From NCBI GenBank assembly GCA_954871525.1, contig OX940868.1, positions 15,352,556 through 15,416,555 on the forward strand: 64,000 nucleotides of DNA, read 5' to 3'. The notes below the pieces were generated by a model. It had not been told where the DNA came from and did no database searches. It saw only the letters and a program-made list of their open reading frames with translations. The position numbers and the translations under genes were made by a program. The DNA comes from Parietaria judaica. Lineage: Eukaryota > Streptophyta > Magnoliopsida > Rosales > Urticaceae. This document shows positions 1 through 14,639 of this stretch, one piece after another. Position 1 is the first letter of the stretch. Each line of letters opens with the position of its first letter.

Positions 1-3000
1 AATGTATAAGCCCTAAAATCATTATTTTTTCAATTGGTTAGAAATTTAAGGTCGTAAGCAATGTAAAATAAAGAAATGCTATAGGAAATGCTATAGCATT
101 TCCTATGTAATTTCTCGTCAACAATTTAATCCTTGCATATTTTTGCATGATAACGCTTGTAATGTTAAAAATCTAACGTATGAGCCCTAAAATAATTATT
201 TTTTTAATTGGTTCAAAATTTAAGGTTGTAAAAAATGTAAAATAAAGATATGCTTTAGGAAATGCTATAACATTTCCTATGGCATTTCTCGTCAACAATT
301 TAATCCATGCATATTTTTGCATGAGAACGCTTGTAATATTAAAATTCCAATGTATAAGCCCTAAAATCATTATTTTTTCAATTGGTTCGAAATTTTAGGA
401 TGTAAACAATGTAAAATAAAGAAATGCTATACAAAATGCTATAGCATTTCTTATGGCATTTCTCGTCAACAATTTAATCCTTGCATATTTTTGCATGAGA
501 ACGCTTGTAATATTAAAATTCCAATGTATAAGCCATAAAATCATTATTTTTTCAATTGGTTCGAAACTTTAGGTTGTAAACAATGTAAAATAAAGAAATT
601 TTATACGAAATGCTATAGCATTTCCTATGGCATTTCTCGTCAACAATTTAATCCTTGCATATTTTTGCATGAGAACTCTTGGTATATTCAAATTCCAATG
701 TATAAGCCCTAAAATCATTATTTTTTCAATTGGTTCGAAATTATAGGTCGTAAACAATGAAAAATAAAGAAATTCTATAGCATTTCCTATAGCATTTCTC
801 GTCAACAATTTAATCCTTGCATATTTTTGCATGAGAACGCTTGTAATATTAAAAACCCAATGTATAAGCCCTAAAATCATTATTTTTTCAATTGGTTCAA
901 ATTTAAGGTTGTAAAAAAATGTAAAATAAAGATATGCTATAGGAAATGCTATAGCATTTCCTATGGCATTTCTCGTCAACAATTTAATCCTTGCATATTT
1001 TTTCATGAGAACGCTTGTAAAATTAAAATTCAAATCTATAAACCCTAAAATCATTATTTTTTCAATTGGTTCGAAATTTTAGGTTGTAAACAATGTAAAA
1101 TAGAGAAATGCTATACGAAATGCTATAGCATTTCTTATGGCATTTCTCGTCAACAATTTAATCCTTGCATTTTTTTGCATGAGAACGCTTGTAATATTAA
1201 AATTCCAATGTATAAGCCATAAAATCATTATTTTTTCAATTGGTTCGAAATTTTAGGTTGTAAACAATGTAAAATAAAGAAATGTTATACGAAATGCTAT
1301 AGCATTTCCTATGGCATTTCTCGTCAACAATTTAATCCTTGCATATTTTTGCATGAGAACTCTTGTTATATTAAAATTCCAATGTATTAGCCCTAAAATC
1401 ATTATTTTTTCAATTGGTTCGAAATTTTAGGTCGTAAACAATGTAAAATAAAGAAATGCTATAGGAAACGCTATAGCATTTGCATTTCCTATGGAATTTC
1501 TCGTCAACAATTTAATCCTTGCATATTTTTGCATGAGAACTCTTGTTATATTATTAAAATTCCAATGTACAAGCCCTAAAATTATTATTTTTTTCGATTG
1601 TTTTAAAATTTGAGGTCTTAAACAATGTAAAATAGAGAAATGCTATAGGAAATTTCATTTCCTATGGCATATCTCGTCATCAATTTGATTCTTGCATATT
1701 TTTGCATGAGAACGCTTGTAATATTAAAATTCCAATGTATAAGCCCTAAAATCATTATTTTTTCAATTGGTTTGAAATTTTAGGTCGTAAACAATGTAAA
1801 TTAAAGAAATACTATAGGAAATGCTATAGCATTTCCTATGGCATTTCACGTCAACAATTTAATCCTTGCATATTTTTGCATGAGAACGCTTGTAATATTA
1901 AAATTCCAATGTATAAGCCCTAAAATAATTATTTTTTCAATTGGTTCGAAATTTAAGGATGTAAGAAATGTAAAATAAAGAAATGCTATAGGAAATACAA
2001 TAGCATTTCCTATGGCATTTCTCGTCAACAATTTAATCCTTGCATATTTTCGCATGAGAACTCTTGTTATATTCAAATTCCAGTGTATAAGCCCTAAAAT
2101 CATTATTTTTTCAATTGGTTCGAAATTTTAGGTCGGAAACAATGTAAAATAAAGAAATGCTATAGGAAATGCTATAGCATTTCCTATGCATTTCTCGTCA
2201 ACAATTTAATCCTTGCATATTCTTGCATGAGAACTCTTGTTATATTCAAATTCCAATGTATATGCCCTAAAATCATTCTTTTTTTCAATTGGTTTGAAAT
2301 TTTAGGTCGTAAATAATGTAAAATAAACAAATGCTATAAGAAAGGCTATAGAATTTCCTATGGTATTTCTCGTGAACAATTTAATCCTTAAATATATTTG
2401 CATGAGAACGCTTGTAATATTAAAATTTCAATGTATAAGCCCTAAAATAATTATTTTTTCAATTGGTTCGAAATTTAAGGTTTTAAAAAATGTAAAATAA
2501 AGAAATGCTATAGCATTTCCTATGGCATTTATCGTCAACAATTTAATCCTTGCATATTTTTGCATGAGAACTCTGGTTATATTAAAATTCCAATGTATAA
2601 GCCCTAAAATCATTCTTTTTTCAATTGGTTCGAAATTTTAGGTCGTAAATAATGTAAAATAAAGAAATGCTATAGGAAATGCTATAGCATTTTCTATGGA
2701 ATTTCTCGTCAACAATTTAATCTTTGCATATTTTTGCATGAGAACGCTTCTAATATTAAAATTCCAATGTATAAGCCCTAAAATCATTATTTTTTTAATT
2801 GGGTCGAAATTTAAGGTTGTAAAAAATATAAAATAAAGAAATGCTATAGGAAATGCTATGGCATTTATCGTCAACAATTTAATCCTTGCATATTTTTGCA
2901 TGAGAACTCTTGTTATATTCAAATTCCAATGTATAAGCCCTAAAATAATTATTTTTTCAATTGGTTCGAAATTTTAGGTCGTAAACAATGTAAAATAAAG

Positions 3001-6000
3001 AAATGCTATAGGAAATGCTATATCATTTCCTATGGCATTTCTCGTCAACAATTTAATCCTTGCATATTTTTGCATGAGAACTCTTGTTATATTCAAATTC
3101 CAACGTATAAGCCCTAAAATCACTATTTTTCAATTGGTTCGAAATTTTAGGTCGTAAACAATGTCAAATAAAGAAATGCTATAGGAAATGCTATATCATT
3201 TCCTATGGCATTTCTCGTCAACAATTTAATCCTTGCATATTTTTGCATGAGAACTCTTGTTATATTCAAATTCCAATGTATATGCCTTAAAATCATTATT
3301 TTTTCAATTGGTTCGGAATTTTAGGTCGTAAATAATGTAAAATAAAGAAATGCTATAGGAAATGCTACAACATTTCCTATGGCATTTCTCGTCAACAATT
3401 TAATCCTTGCATATTATTGCATGAGAACGCTTATTATTAAAATTCCAATGTATAAGCCCTAAAATCATTATTTTTTCAATTGGTTCGCAATTTAAGGTTG
3501 TAAAAAATGTAAAATAAAGAAATACTATAGGAAATGCTATAGCATTTCCTATGGCATTTCTCGTCAACAATTTAATCCTTGCATATTTTTGCATGAGAAC
3601 GCTTGTAATATTAAAATTCCAATGTGTAACCCCTAAAATCATTATTTTTACAATTGGTTCGAAATTTTAGGTCGTAAATAATGTAAAATAAAGAAATGCT
3701 ATAGGAAATGCTATAGCATTTTCTATGGCATTTCTCGTCAACAATTTAATCTTTGCATATTTTTGCATGAAAACGCTTCTAATATTAAAATTCCAATGTA
3801 TAAGCCCTAAAATCATTATTTTTTCAATTGGTTCGAAATTTTAGGTCGTAAACAATGTAAAATAAAGAAATGCAATAGCATTTCCTATGGCATTTTTCGT
3901 CAACAATTTAATCCTTGCATATTTTTGCATGAGAACTCTTGTTATATTCAAATTCCAATGTATAAGCCCTAAAATCACTATTTTTTCAATTAGTTCAAAA
4001 TTTAGGTCGTAAACAATGTCAAATAAAGAAATGCTATAGGAAATGCTATATCATTTCCTATGGCATTTCTCGTCAATAATTTAATCCTTGCATATCTTTG
4101 CATGAGAACTCTTGTTATATTCAAATTCCAATGTATAAGCTCTAAAATAACTATTTTTCAATTGGTTCGAAATTTTAGGTCGTAAACAATGTAAAATAAA
4201 GAAATGCTATAGGAAATGCTATAGCATTTCGTATGGCATTTCTCGTCAATAATTTAATCCTTGCTTATTTTTGCATGAGAACTCTTGTTATATTCAAATT
4301 CCAATGTATAAGCCTTAAAATCATTATTTTTTCAATTGGTTCGAAAGTTTAAGTCGTAAATAATGTAAAATAAAGAAATGCTATTGGAAATGCTACAACA
4401 TTTCCTATGGGATTTCTCGTCAACAATTTAATCGTTGCATATTTTTGCACGAGAACGCTTAAAATATTAAAATTCCAATGTATAAGCCCTAAAATCATTA
4501 TTTTTTCAATTGGTTCAAAATTTAAGGTTGTAAAAAATGTAAAATAAAGAAATACTATACGAAATGTTATATCATTTCCTATGGCATTTCTCGTCAACAA
4601 TTTAATCCTTGCATATTTTTGCATGAGAACTCTTGTTATATTCAAATTCCAATTTATAAGCCTTAAAATCATTATTTTTTCAATTGGTTCGGAATTTTAG
4701 GTCGTAAATAATGTAAAATAAAGAAATGCTATAGGAAATGTTACAACATTTCCTATGGCATTTCTCGTCAACAATTTAATCCTTGCATATTTTTGCATGA
4801 GAACGCTTATAATATTAAAATTCCAATGTATAAGCCCTAAAACCATTATTTTTTCAATTGGTTCGAAATTTAAGGTTGTAAAAAATGTAAAATAAAGAAA
4901 TACTATAGGAAATGCTAGAATTTCCTTTGGCATTTATCGTCAACAATTTAAGCCTTGCATATTTTTGGATGAGAACTCTTCTTATATTCACATTCCAATG
5001 TATAAGCCCTAAAATCATTATTTTTTCAATTGGTTCGAAATTTTAGGTCGTAAACAATGTATAATAAAGAAATGCTATAGGAAATGCTAGCATTTCTCGT
5101 CAACAATTTAATCCTTTCATATTTTTGCACGAGAACGCTTGTAATATTAAAATTCCAATGTATAAACCCTAAAATCATTATTTTTCAATTGGTTCAAAAT
5201 TTAAGGTTGTAAAAAATGTAAAATAAAGAAATACTATAAGAAATGCTATAGCATTTCATATGGCATTTCTCGTCAACAATTTAATCCTTGCATATTTTTG
5301 CATGAGAACGCTTGTAATATTAAAATTCCAATGAGTAACCCCTAAAATCATTATTTTTTCAATTGGTACGAAATTTTAGGTTGTACACAATGTAAAATAA
5401 AGAAATGCTAAACGAAATGCTATAGCATTTCCTATGACATTTCTCGTCAACAATTTAATCCTTGCATATTTTTGCATAAGAACGATTGTAATATTAAAAT
5501 TCCAATGTATAAGCCCTAAAATCATTATTTTTTCAATTGGTTCGAAATTTATGGTTGTAAAAACTGTAAAATAAAGAAATGCTATAGTAGCATTTCCTAT
5601 GGCATTTCTCGTCTAAAATTTAATCCTTGCATATATTTGCATGATAACTCTTGTTATATTCAAATTCCATTGTATAAGCCCTAAAATCATTATTTTTTCA
5701 ATTGGTTCGAAACTTTAGGTCGTAAACAATGTAAAATAAAGAAATGCTATAGGAAATGCTATAGCATTTCCTATGGGATTTCTCGTCAACAATTTAATCC
5801 TTGCATATTTTTGCATGAGAACGCTTGTAATATTAAAATTCCAATGTATAAGCCCTAAAATCATTATTTTTTCAATTGGTTTGAAATTTAAGGTTGCAAA
5901 AACTGTAAAATAAAGAAATGCTAATGGAAATGGTATAGCATTTCCTATGGCATTTCTCGTCAATAATTTAATCCTTGCATATTTTTGCATGAGAACTCTT

Positions 6001-7740
6001 GTTATATTCAAATTCCAATGTATAAGCCCTAAAATCATTATTTTTTCAATTGGTTCGTAATTTTAGGTCGTAAACAATATAAAATAAAGAAATGCTATAG
6101 TATTTCCTATGGCATTTATCGTAAACAATTTAATCCTTGCATATTTTTGCATAAGAATTCTTGTTATATTCAAATTCCATTGTATAAGCCCTAAAATAAT
6201 TATTTTTTCAATTGGTTCGAAATTTAAGGTTGTAAAAAATGTAAAATAAAGAAATGCGATAGGAAATGCTATACCATTTCCTATGGCATTTCTCGTCAAC
6301 AATTTAATCCTTGCATATTTTTGCATGAGAACAATTGTAATATTAAAATTCCAATGTATAAGCCCTAAAATCATTATTTTTTCAATTGGTTCGAAATTTT
6401 AGGTTGTAAACAATGTAAAATAAAGAAATGCTATACGAAATGCTATAGCATTTCCTATGGCATTTCTCGTCAACAATTTAATCCTTGCATATTTTTGCAT
6501 GAGAACTCTTGTTATATTCAAATTCCAACGTATAAGCCCTAAAATCATTATTTTTTAATTGGTTCGAAATTTTAGGTCGTAAACAATGTAAAATATAGAA
6601 ATGCTATAGGAAATGCTATAGCATTTCCTATGGCATTTCTCGTCAACATATTAATCCTTGCATGTTTTTGCATGAGAACGCTTGTAATAATAAAATTCCA
6701 ATGTATAAGCCCTAAAATCATTATTTTTTCAATTGGTTCGAAATTTTAGGTTGTAAATAATGTAAAATAAAGAAATGCTATATGAAATGCTATAGCATTT
6801 CCTATGACATTTCTCGTCAACAATTTAATCCTTGCATATTTTTACATGAGAACTCTTGTTATATTCAAATTCCAACGTATAAGCCCTAAAATAATTATTT
6901 TTCAATTGGTTCGAAATTTTAGGTCGTAAACAATGTAAAATAAAAAAATGCTAGCATTTCCTATGGCATTTCTTGTCAACAATTTAATCCTTGCATATTT
7001 TTGCATGAGAACGCTTGTAATATTAAAATCCCAATGTATAAGCCCTAAAATCATTTTTTTAAATTGGTTTGAATTTTAAGGTTGTAAAAAATATAAAACA
7101 AAGATATGCTATAGAATATGCTATAACATTTCCTATGGCATTTCTCTTCAACAATTTAATCCTTGCATATTTTTGCATGAGAACGCTTGTAATATTAAAA
7201 TTCCAATGTATAAGCCCTAAAATAATTATTTTTTCAATTGGTTCAAAATTTTAGGTCGTAAACAATGTAAAATAAAGAAATGCTATAGGAAATGCTATAG
7301 CATTTCCTATGGCATTTTTCGTCAACAATTTAATCCTTGCATATTTTTGCATGAGAACTCTTGTTATATTCAAATTCCAACGTATAAGCCCTAAAATCAT
7401 TATTTTTTCAATTGGTTCAAAAATTTAGGTCGTAAACAATGTAAAATAAAGAAATGCTATAGGAAATCCTATAGCATTTCCCATGGCATTTCTCGTCAAC
7501 AATTTAATCCTTACATATTTTTGTATGAGAACTCTTGTTATATTCAAACTCCAATGTATAAGCCCTAAAATCGTTATTTTTTTTCAATTGGTTCGAAATT
7601 TTAGGTCGTAAACAATGTAAAATAAAGAAATGCTATAGGAAATGCTATAGCATTTACTATGTCATTTCTCGTCAACAATTTAATTCTTGCATATTTTTGC
7701 ATGAGAACGCTTGTAATATTAAAATTCCAATGTATAAGCC

Positions 7741-9603
7741 CCAAAATCATTATTTGTTCAATTGGTTCAAAATTTAAGGTTGTAAAAAATGTAAAATAAA
7801 GAAATGCTATAGGCCTATGGTATTTCTCGCCAACAATTTAATCCTTGCATACTTTTGCATGATAACGCTTGTAATATAAAAATTCCAATGTATAAGCCCT
7901 AAAATCATTATTTTTTCAATTGTTCGAAATTTTAGGTTGTAAACAATGTCAAATAAAGAAATGCTATACGAAATGCTAGCATTTCCTATGGCATTTTTTG
8001 TCAACAATTTAATCCTTGCATATTTTTGCATGAGAACTCTTGTTATATTCAAATTCCAACGTATAAGCCCTAAAATCATTATTTTTTCAATTGGTTCAAA
8101 ATTTTAGGTCGTAAACAATGTAAAATAACGAAATGTTATAGGAAATCCTATTGCATTTCCCATGGCATTTCTCGTCAACAATTTAATCCTTGCATATTTT
8201 TGCATGAGAACGCTTGTAATATTTAAATTCTAATGTATAAGCCCTAAAATCATTATTTTTTCAATTGTTTCGAAATTTAAGGTTGTAAAAAATGTAAAAT
8301 AAAGAAATGCGATAGGAAATGCTATAGCATTTCTTATGGCATTTCTCGTCAACAATTTAATCCTTGCATATTTTTGCATGAGAATGCTTGTAATATTAAA
8401 ATTCCAATGTATTAGCCCTAAAATCATAATTTTTTCAATTGGTTCAAAATTTAAGGTTGTAAAAAATGTAAAATAAAGAAAAGCGATAGGAAATGCTATA
8501 GCATTACCTATGGCATTTCCCGTCAACAATTTAATCCTTGCATATTTTTGCATGAGAACGCTTGTAATATTAAAATTCCCATGTATAAGCCCTAAAATCA
8601 TTATTTTTTCAATTGGTTCGAAATTTTAGGTTGTAAACAATGTAAAATAAAGAAATGTTATACGAAATCCTATAGCATTTCCTATGGCATTTCTCGTCAA
8701 CAATTTAATCCTTGCATATTTTTGCATGAGAACTCTTGTTATATTTAAATTCCAACGTATAAGCCCTAAAATCATTATTTTTTAAATTTTTCGAAATTTT
8801 AGGTCGTAAACAATGTAAAATAAAGAAATGCTATAGGAAATGCTATAGCATTTCCTATGGCATTTCTCGTCAACAATTTAATCCTTGCAGATTTTTGCAT
8901 GAGAACGATTGTAATATTAAAATTCCAATGTATAAGCCCTAAAATCATTATTTTTTCAATTGGTTCGAAATTTAAGGTTGTAAAAAATGTAAAAAAAAGA
9001 AATGCTATAGGAAATGCTATAGCATTTCTCGTTAACAATTTAATCCTTGCATATTTTTGCGTGAGAACTCTTGTTATATTCAAATTCCAACGTATAAGCC
9101 CTAAAATCATTATTTTTTCATTTGGTTCGAAATTTTAGGTCGTAAACAAATTAAAATAAAGAAATTATTTCCTATGGCATTTCTCGTCAACAATTTAATC
9201 CTTCCATATTTTTGCATGAGAACGCTTGTAATATTAAAATTCCAATGTATAAGCCCTAAAATCATTATTTTTTCAATTGGTTCGAAATTTAAGGTTGTAA
9301 AAAATGTAAAATAAAGAAATGCTATAGGAAATGCTATAGCATTCCCTATGGCATTTCTCTTCAACAATTTAATCCTTGCATATTTTTGCATGAGAACTCT
9401 TGTTATATTCAAATTACAATGTATAAGCCCTAAAATCATTATTTTTTCAATTGGTTCAAAATTTTAGGTCGTAAACAATGTAAAATAAAGAAATGCTATA
9501 CGTAATGCTATAGCATTTTTTATGGAATTTCTCGTCAACAATTTACTCCTTGCATATTTTTGCATGAGAACTCTTGTAATATTAAAATTCCAATGTATAA
9601 GCC
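7741..9603. repeat. 1,863-bp higher-order unit, copy 1 (11 monomers)
   Basis: This block of 11 monomers recurs at 9604-11466 with a constant offset of 1,863 bp. I saw no differences in the stretches I compared beyond one base at the boundary. Shared private variants include TATTTGTTCAATTGG at the start, the collapsed palindrome GCTATAGGCCTATGG, the partly deleted monomer at about 9160, and TTAAATTTTTCGAAA near 8780. Confidence 0.9.
8833..8858. repeat. Intact example of the monomer's 26-bp perfect palindrome
   Basis: The left arm ATAGGAAATGCTA is followed directly by its exact reverse complement, so the dyad has no loop and is centred on TATA. Most monomers carry this element or a shortened form, immediately before TGGCATTTCTCGTC. 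Many monomers differ here by loss of bases from the arms or centre, for example 7807-7820, 9660-9680, 28612-28630, 29458-29475, 32836-32845 and 48015-48030. Confidence 0.9.
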
Positions 9604-11466
9604 CTAAAATCATTATTTGTTCAATTGGTTCAAAATTTAAGGTTGTAAAAAATGTAAAATAAAGAAATGCTATAGGCCTATGGTATTTCTCGCCAACAAT
9701 TTAATCCTTGCATACTTTTGCATGATAACGCTTGTAATATAAAAATTCCAATGTATAAGCCCTAAAATCATTATTTTTTCAATTGTTCGAAATTTTAGGT
9801 TGTAAACAATGTCAAATAAAGAAATGCTATACGAAATGCTAGCATTTCCTATGGCATTTTTTGTCAACAATTTAATCCTTGCATATTTTTGCATGAGAAC
9901 TCTTGTTATATTCAAATTCCAACGTATAAGCCCTAAAATCATTATTTTTTCAATTGGTTCAAAATTTTAGGTCGTAAACAATGTAAAATAACGAAATGTT
10001 ATAGGAAATCCTATTGCATTTCCCATGGCATTTCTCGTCAACAATTTAATCCTTGCATATTTTTGCATGAGAACGCTTGTAATATTTAAATTCTAATGTA
10101 TAAGCCCTAAAATCATTATTTTTTCAATTGTTTCGAAATTTAAGGTTGTAAAAAATGTAAAATAAAGAAATGCGATAGGAAATGCTATAGCATTTCTTAT
10201 GGCATTTCTCGTCAACAATTTAATCCTTGCATATTTTTGCATGAGAATGCTTGTAATATTAAAATTCCAATGTATTAGCCCTAAAATCATAATTTTTTCA
10301 ATTGGTTCAAAATTTAAGGTTGTAAAAAATGTAAAATAAAGAAAAGCGATAGGAAATGCTATAGCATTACCTATGGCATTTCCCGTCAACAATTTAATCC
10401 TTGCATATTTTTGCATGAGAACGCTTGTAATATTAAAATTCCCATGTATAAGCCCTAAAATCATTATTTTTTCAATTGGTTCGAAATTTTAGGTTGTAAA
10501 CAATGTAAAATAAAGAAATGTTATACGAAATCCTATAGCATTTCCTATGGCATTTCTCGTCAACAATTTAATCCTTGCATATTTTTGCATGAGAACTCTT
10601 GTTATATTTAAATTCCAACGTATAAGCCCTAAAATCATTATTTTTTAAATTTTTCGAAATTTTAGGTCGTAAACAATGTAAAATAAAGAAATGCTATAGG
10701 AAATGCTATAGCATTTCCTATGGCATTTCTCGTCAACAATTTAATCCTTGCAGATTTTTGCATGAGAACGATTGTAATATTAAAATTCCAATGTATAAGC
10801 CCTAAAATCATTATTTTTTCAATTGGTTCGAAATTTAAGGTTGTAAAAAATGTAAAAAAAAGAAATGCTATAGGAAATGCTATAGCATTTCTCGTTAACA
10901 ATTTAATCCTTGCATATTTTTGCGTGAGAACTCTTGTTATATTCAAATTCCAACGTATAAGCCCTAAAATCATTATTTTTTCATTTGGTTCGAAATTTTA
11001 GGTCGTAAACAAATTAAAATAAAGAAATTATTTCCTATGGCATTTCTCGTCAACAATTTAATCCTTCCATATTTTTGCATGAGAACGCTTGTAATATTAA
11101 AATTCCAATGTATAAGCCCTAAAATCATTATTTTTTCAATTGGTTCGAAATTTAAGGTTGTAAAAAATGTAAAATAAAGAAATGCTATAGGAAATGCTAT
11201 AGCATTCCCTATGGCATTTCTCTTCAACAATTTAATCCTTGCATATTTTTGCATGAGAACTCTTGTTATATTCAAATTACAATGTATAAGCCCTAAAATC
11301 ATTATTTTTTCAATTGGTTCAAAATTTTAGGTCGTAAACAATGTAAAATAAAGAAATGCTATACGTAATGCTATAGCATTTTTTATGGAATTTCTCGTCA
11401 ACAATTTACTCCTTGCATATTTTTGCATGAGAACTCTTGTAATATTAAAATTCCAATGTATAAGCC
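9604..11466. repeat. 1,863-bp higher-order unit, copy 2
   Basis: Direct tandem copy of 7741-9603. It carries the same private monomer variants in the same order. Similarity in register stops at about 11467, where the next monomer has the ordinary T-run and a different head. Confidence 0.9.
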
Positions 11467-12545
11467 CTAAAATCATTATTTTTTCAATTGGTTCGAAATT
11501 TATGTTTGTAAAAAATGTAAAACAAAGAAATGCTATAGGAAATGCTATAGCATTTCCTTTGGCATTTCTCGTCAACAATTTAATCCTTGCTTATTTTTGC
11601 ATGAGAACGCTTGTAATATTAAAATTCCAATGTATAAGCCCTAAAATCATTATATTTTTCAATTGGTTCAAAATTTTAGGTTGTAAAAAAAGTAAAATAA
11701 AGAAATGCTATACGAAATGCTATAGCATTTCCTCTGGCATTTCTCGTAAACAATTTAATCCTTGCATATTTTTGCATGAGAACGCTTGTAATATTAAAAT
11801 TCCAATGTATAAGCCCTAAAATCATTATTTTTTCAATTAATTCGAAATTTAAGGTGGTAAAAAATGTAAAATAAAGAAATGCTATAGGATATGCTATAGG
11901 ATTTCCTATGGCATTTCTCGTCAACAATTTAATCCTTGCATATTTTTGCATGAGAACGTTTGTAATATCAAAATTCCAATGTATAAGCCCTAAAATCATT
12001 ATTTTTTTCAATTGGTTTGAAATTTTAGGTTGTAAACAATGTAAAATAAAGAAATGCTAGACAAAATGCTATACATTTTCTATGGCATTTCTCGTCAACA
12101 ATTTAATCCTTGCATATTTTTGCATGAGAACTCTTGTTATATTCAAATTCCAACGTATAAGCCCTAAAATCATTATTTTTTCAATTGGTTCAAAATTTTA
12201 GGTCGTAAACAATATAAATAAAGAAATGCTATAGGAAATGCTATAGCCTTTCCTATGGCATTTTTCGTCAACAATTTAATCCTTGCATATTTTCGCATGA
12301 GAACGCTTGTAATATTAAAATTCCAATGTATAAGCCCTAAAATCATTATTTTTTTCAATTGGTTCAAAATTTTAGGTCGTAAACAAAGTAAAATAAAGAA
12401 ACGCTATACGAAATGCTATAGAATTTCCTATGGTATTTCTCGTCAACAATTTAATCCTTGCATATTTTTGCATGAGAACTCTTGTTATATTCAAAGTCCA
12501 ACGTATAAGCCCTAAAATCATTATTTTTTCAATTGGTTCAAAATT

Positions 12546-13591
12546 TTAGGTCGTAAACAATGTAAAATAAAGAAATGCTATAGGAAATGCTATAGCCTTT
12601 CCTACGGCATTTCCCGTCAACAATTTAATCCTTGCATATTTTTGCATGAGAACGCTTGTAATATTAAAATTCCAATGTATAGGCCCTAAAATCATTGTTT
12701 TTTCAATTGGTTCAAAATTTAAGGTTGTAAAAAATGTAAAATAAAGAAATGCTATAGGAAATTCTATAGGATTTCCTATGGCATTTCTCGTCAACAATTT
12801 AATCCTTGCATATTTTTGCATGAGAACGCTTGTAATATTAAAATTCCAATGTATAAGCCCTAAAATCATTATTTTTTTCAATTGGTTCGAAATTTTAGGT
12901 TGTAAACAATGTAAAATAAAGAAATGCTATATTAAATGCTATAGCATTTCCGATGGTATTTCTCGTCAACAATTTAATCCTTGCATATTTTTGCGTGAGA
13001 ACTCTTGTTATATTCAAATTCCAACGTATAAGCCCTAAAATCATTATTTTTTCAATTGGTTCAAAATTTTAGGCCGTAAATAATCTAAAATAAAGAAATG
13101 CTATAGGAAATGCTATAGCCTTTCCTACGGCATTTCCCGTCAACAATTTAATCCTTGCATATTTTTGCATGAGAACGCTTGTAATATTAAAATTCCAATG
13201 TATAAGCCCTAAAATCATTGTTTTTTCAATTGGTTCAAAATTTAAGGTTGTAAAAAATGTAAAATAAAGAAATGCTATAGAAAATGCTCTAGGATTTCCT
13301 ATGGCATTTCTCTTCAACAATTTAATCCTTGCATATTTTTGCATGAGAACGCTTGTAATATCTAAATTCCAATGTATAAGCCCTAAAATCATTATTTTTC
13401 TCAATTGGTTCGAAATTTTAGGTTGTAAACAATGTAAAATAAAGAAATGATATACAAAATGCTATAGCATTTCCTATGGCATTTCTCGTCAACAATTTAA
13501 TCCTTGCATATTTTTGCATGAGAACTCTTGTTATATTCAAAGTCCAACGTATAAGCCCTAAAATCATTATTTTTTCAATTGGTTCAAAATT
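12546..13591. repeat. Tandem pair of 523-bp three-monomer units
   Basis: The variant CCTTTCCTACGGCATTTCCC occurs at 12596 and 13119, exactly 523 bp apart. The flanking monomers match in the same order (12546-13068 and 13069-13591). A related palindrome variant with CCTTTCC lies at 12247. The unit is three monomers long, a small re-amplification on top of the A/B structure. Confidence 0.75.
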
Positions 13592-14639
13592 TTAGGCCGT
13601 AAACAATGTAAAATAAAGAAATGCTATAGGAAATGCTATAGCATTTCCTATGGAATTTCTCGTCAACAATTTAATCCTTGCATATTTTTGTATGAGAACG
13701 CTTGTAATATTAAAATTCCAATGTATAAGCCCTAAAATCATTATTTTTTCAATTGGTTCAAAATTTAAGGTTGTAAAAAATGTAAAATAAAGAAATGCTA
13801 TAGAAAATGCTATAGCATTTCCTATGGCATTTCTCGTCAACAATTTAATCCTTGCATATTTTTGCATGAGAACGCTTGTAATATTAAAATTCCAATGTAT
13901 AAGCCCTAAAATCATTATTTGTTCAATTGGTTCGAAATTTTAGTTCATAAACAATGTAAAATAATGAAATGCTATACGAAATTCTATAGCATTTCCCATG
14001 GCAATTCTCGTCAACAATTTAATCCTTTCATATTTTTGCATGAGAACGCTTGTAATATTAAAATTCCAAAATATAAGCCCTAAAATAATAATTTTTTTAA
14101 TTGGTTCGAAATTTAAGGTTGTAAAAAATGTAAAATAAAGAAATGCTATAGGAAATGCTATAGCATTTCCTATGACATTTCTCGTCAACAATTTAATCCT
14201 TGCATATTTTTGCATGAGAACGCTTGTAATATTAATATTCCAATGTATAAGCCCTAAAATCATTATTTTTTTCATTTGGTTCGAAATTTTAGGTTGTAAA
14301 CAATGTAAAATAAAGAAATGCTATACGAAATGCTATAGCATTTCTATGGCATTTCTCGTCAACAATTTAATCCTTGCATATTTTTGCATGAGAACTCTTG
14401 TTATATTCAAATTCCAACGTATAAGCCCTAAAATCATTATTTTTTCAATAGGTTCGAAATTTTAGGTCGTAAAAAATGTAAAATAAAGAAATGCTATAGG
14501 AAATGCTATAACATTACCTATGGCATTTCTCGTCAATAAATTAATCCTTGCATATTTTTGCATGAGAACGCTTGTAATATTAAAATTCCAATGTATAAGC
14601 CCTAAAATCATTATTTTTTCAATTGGTTCGAAATTTTAG

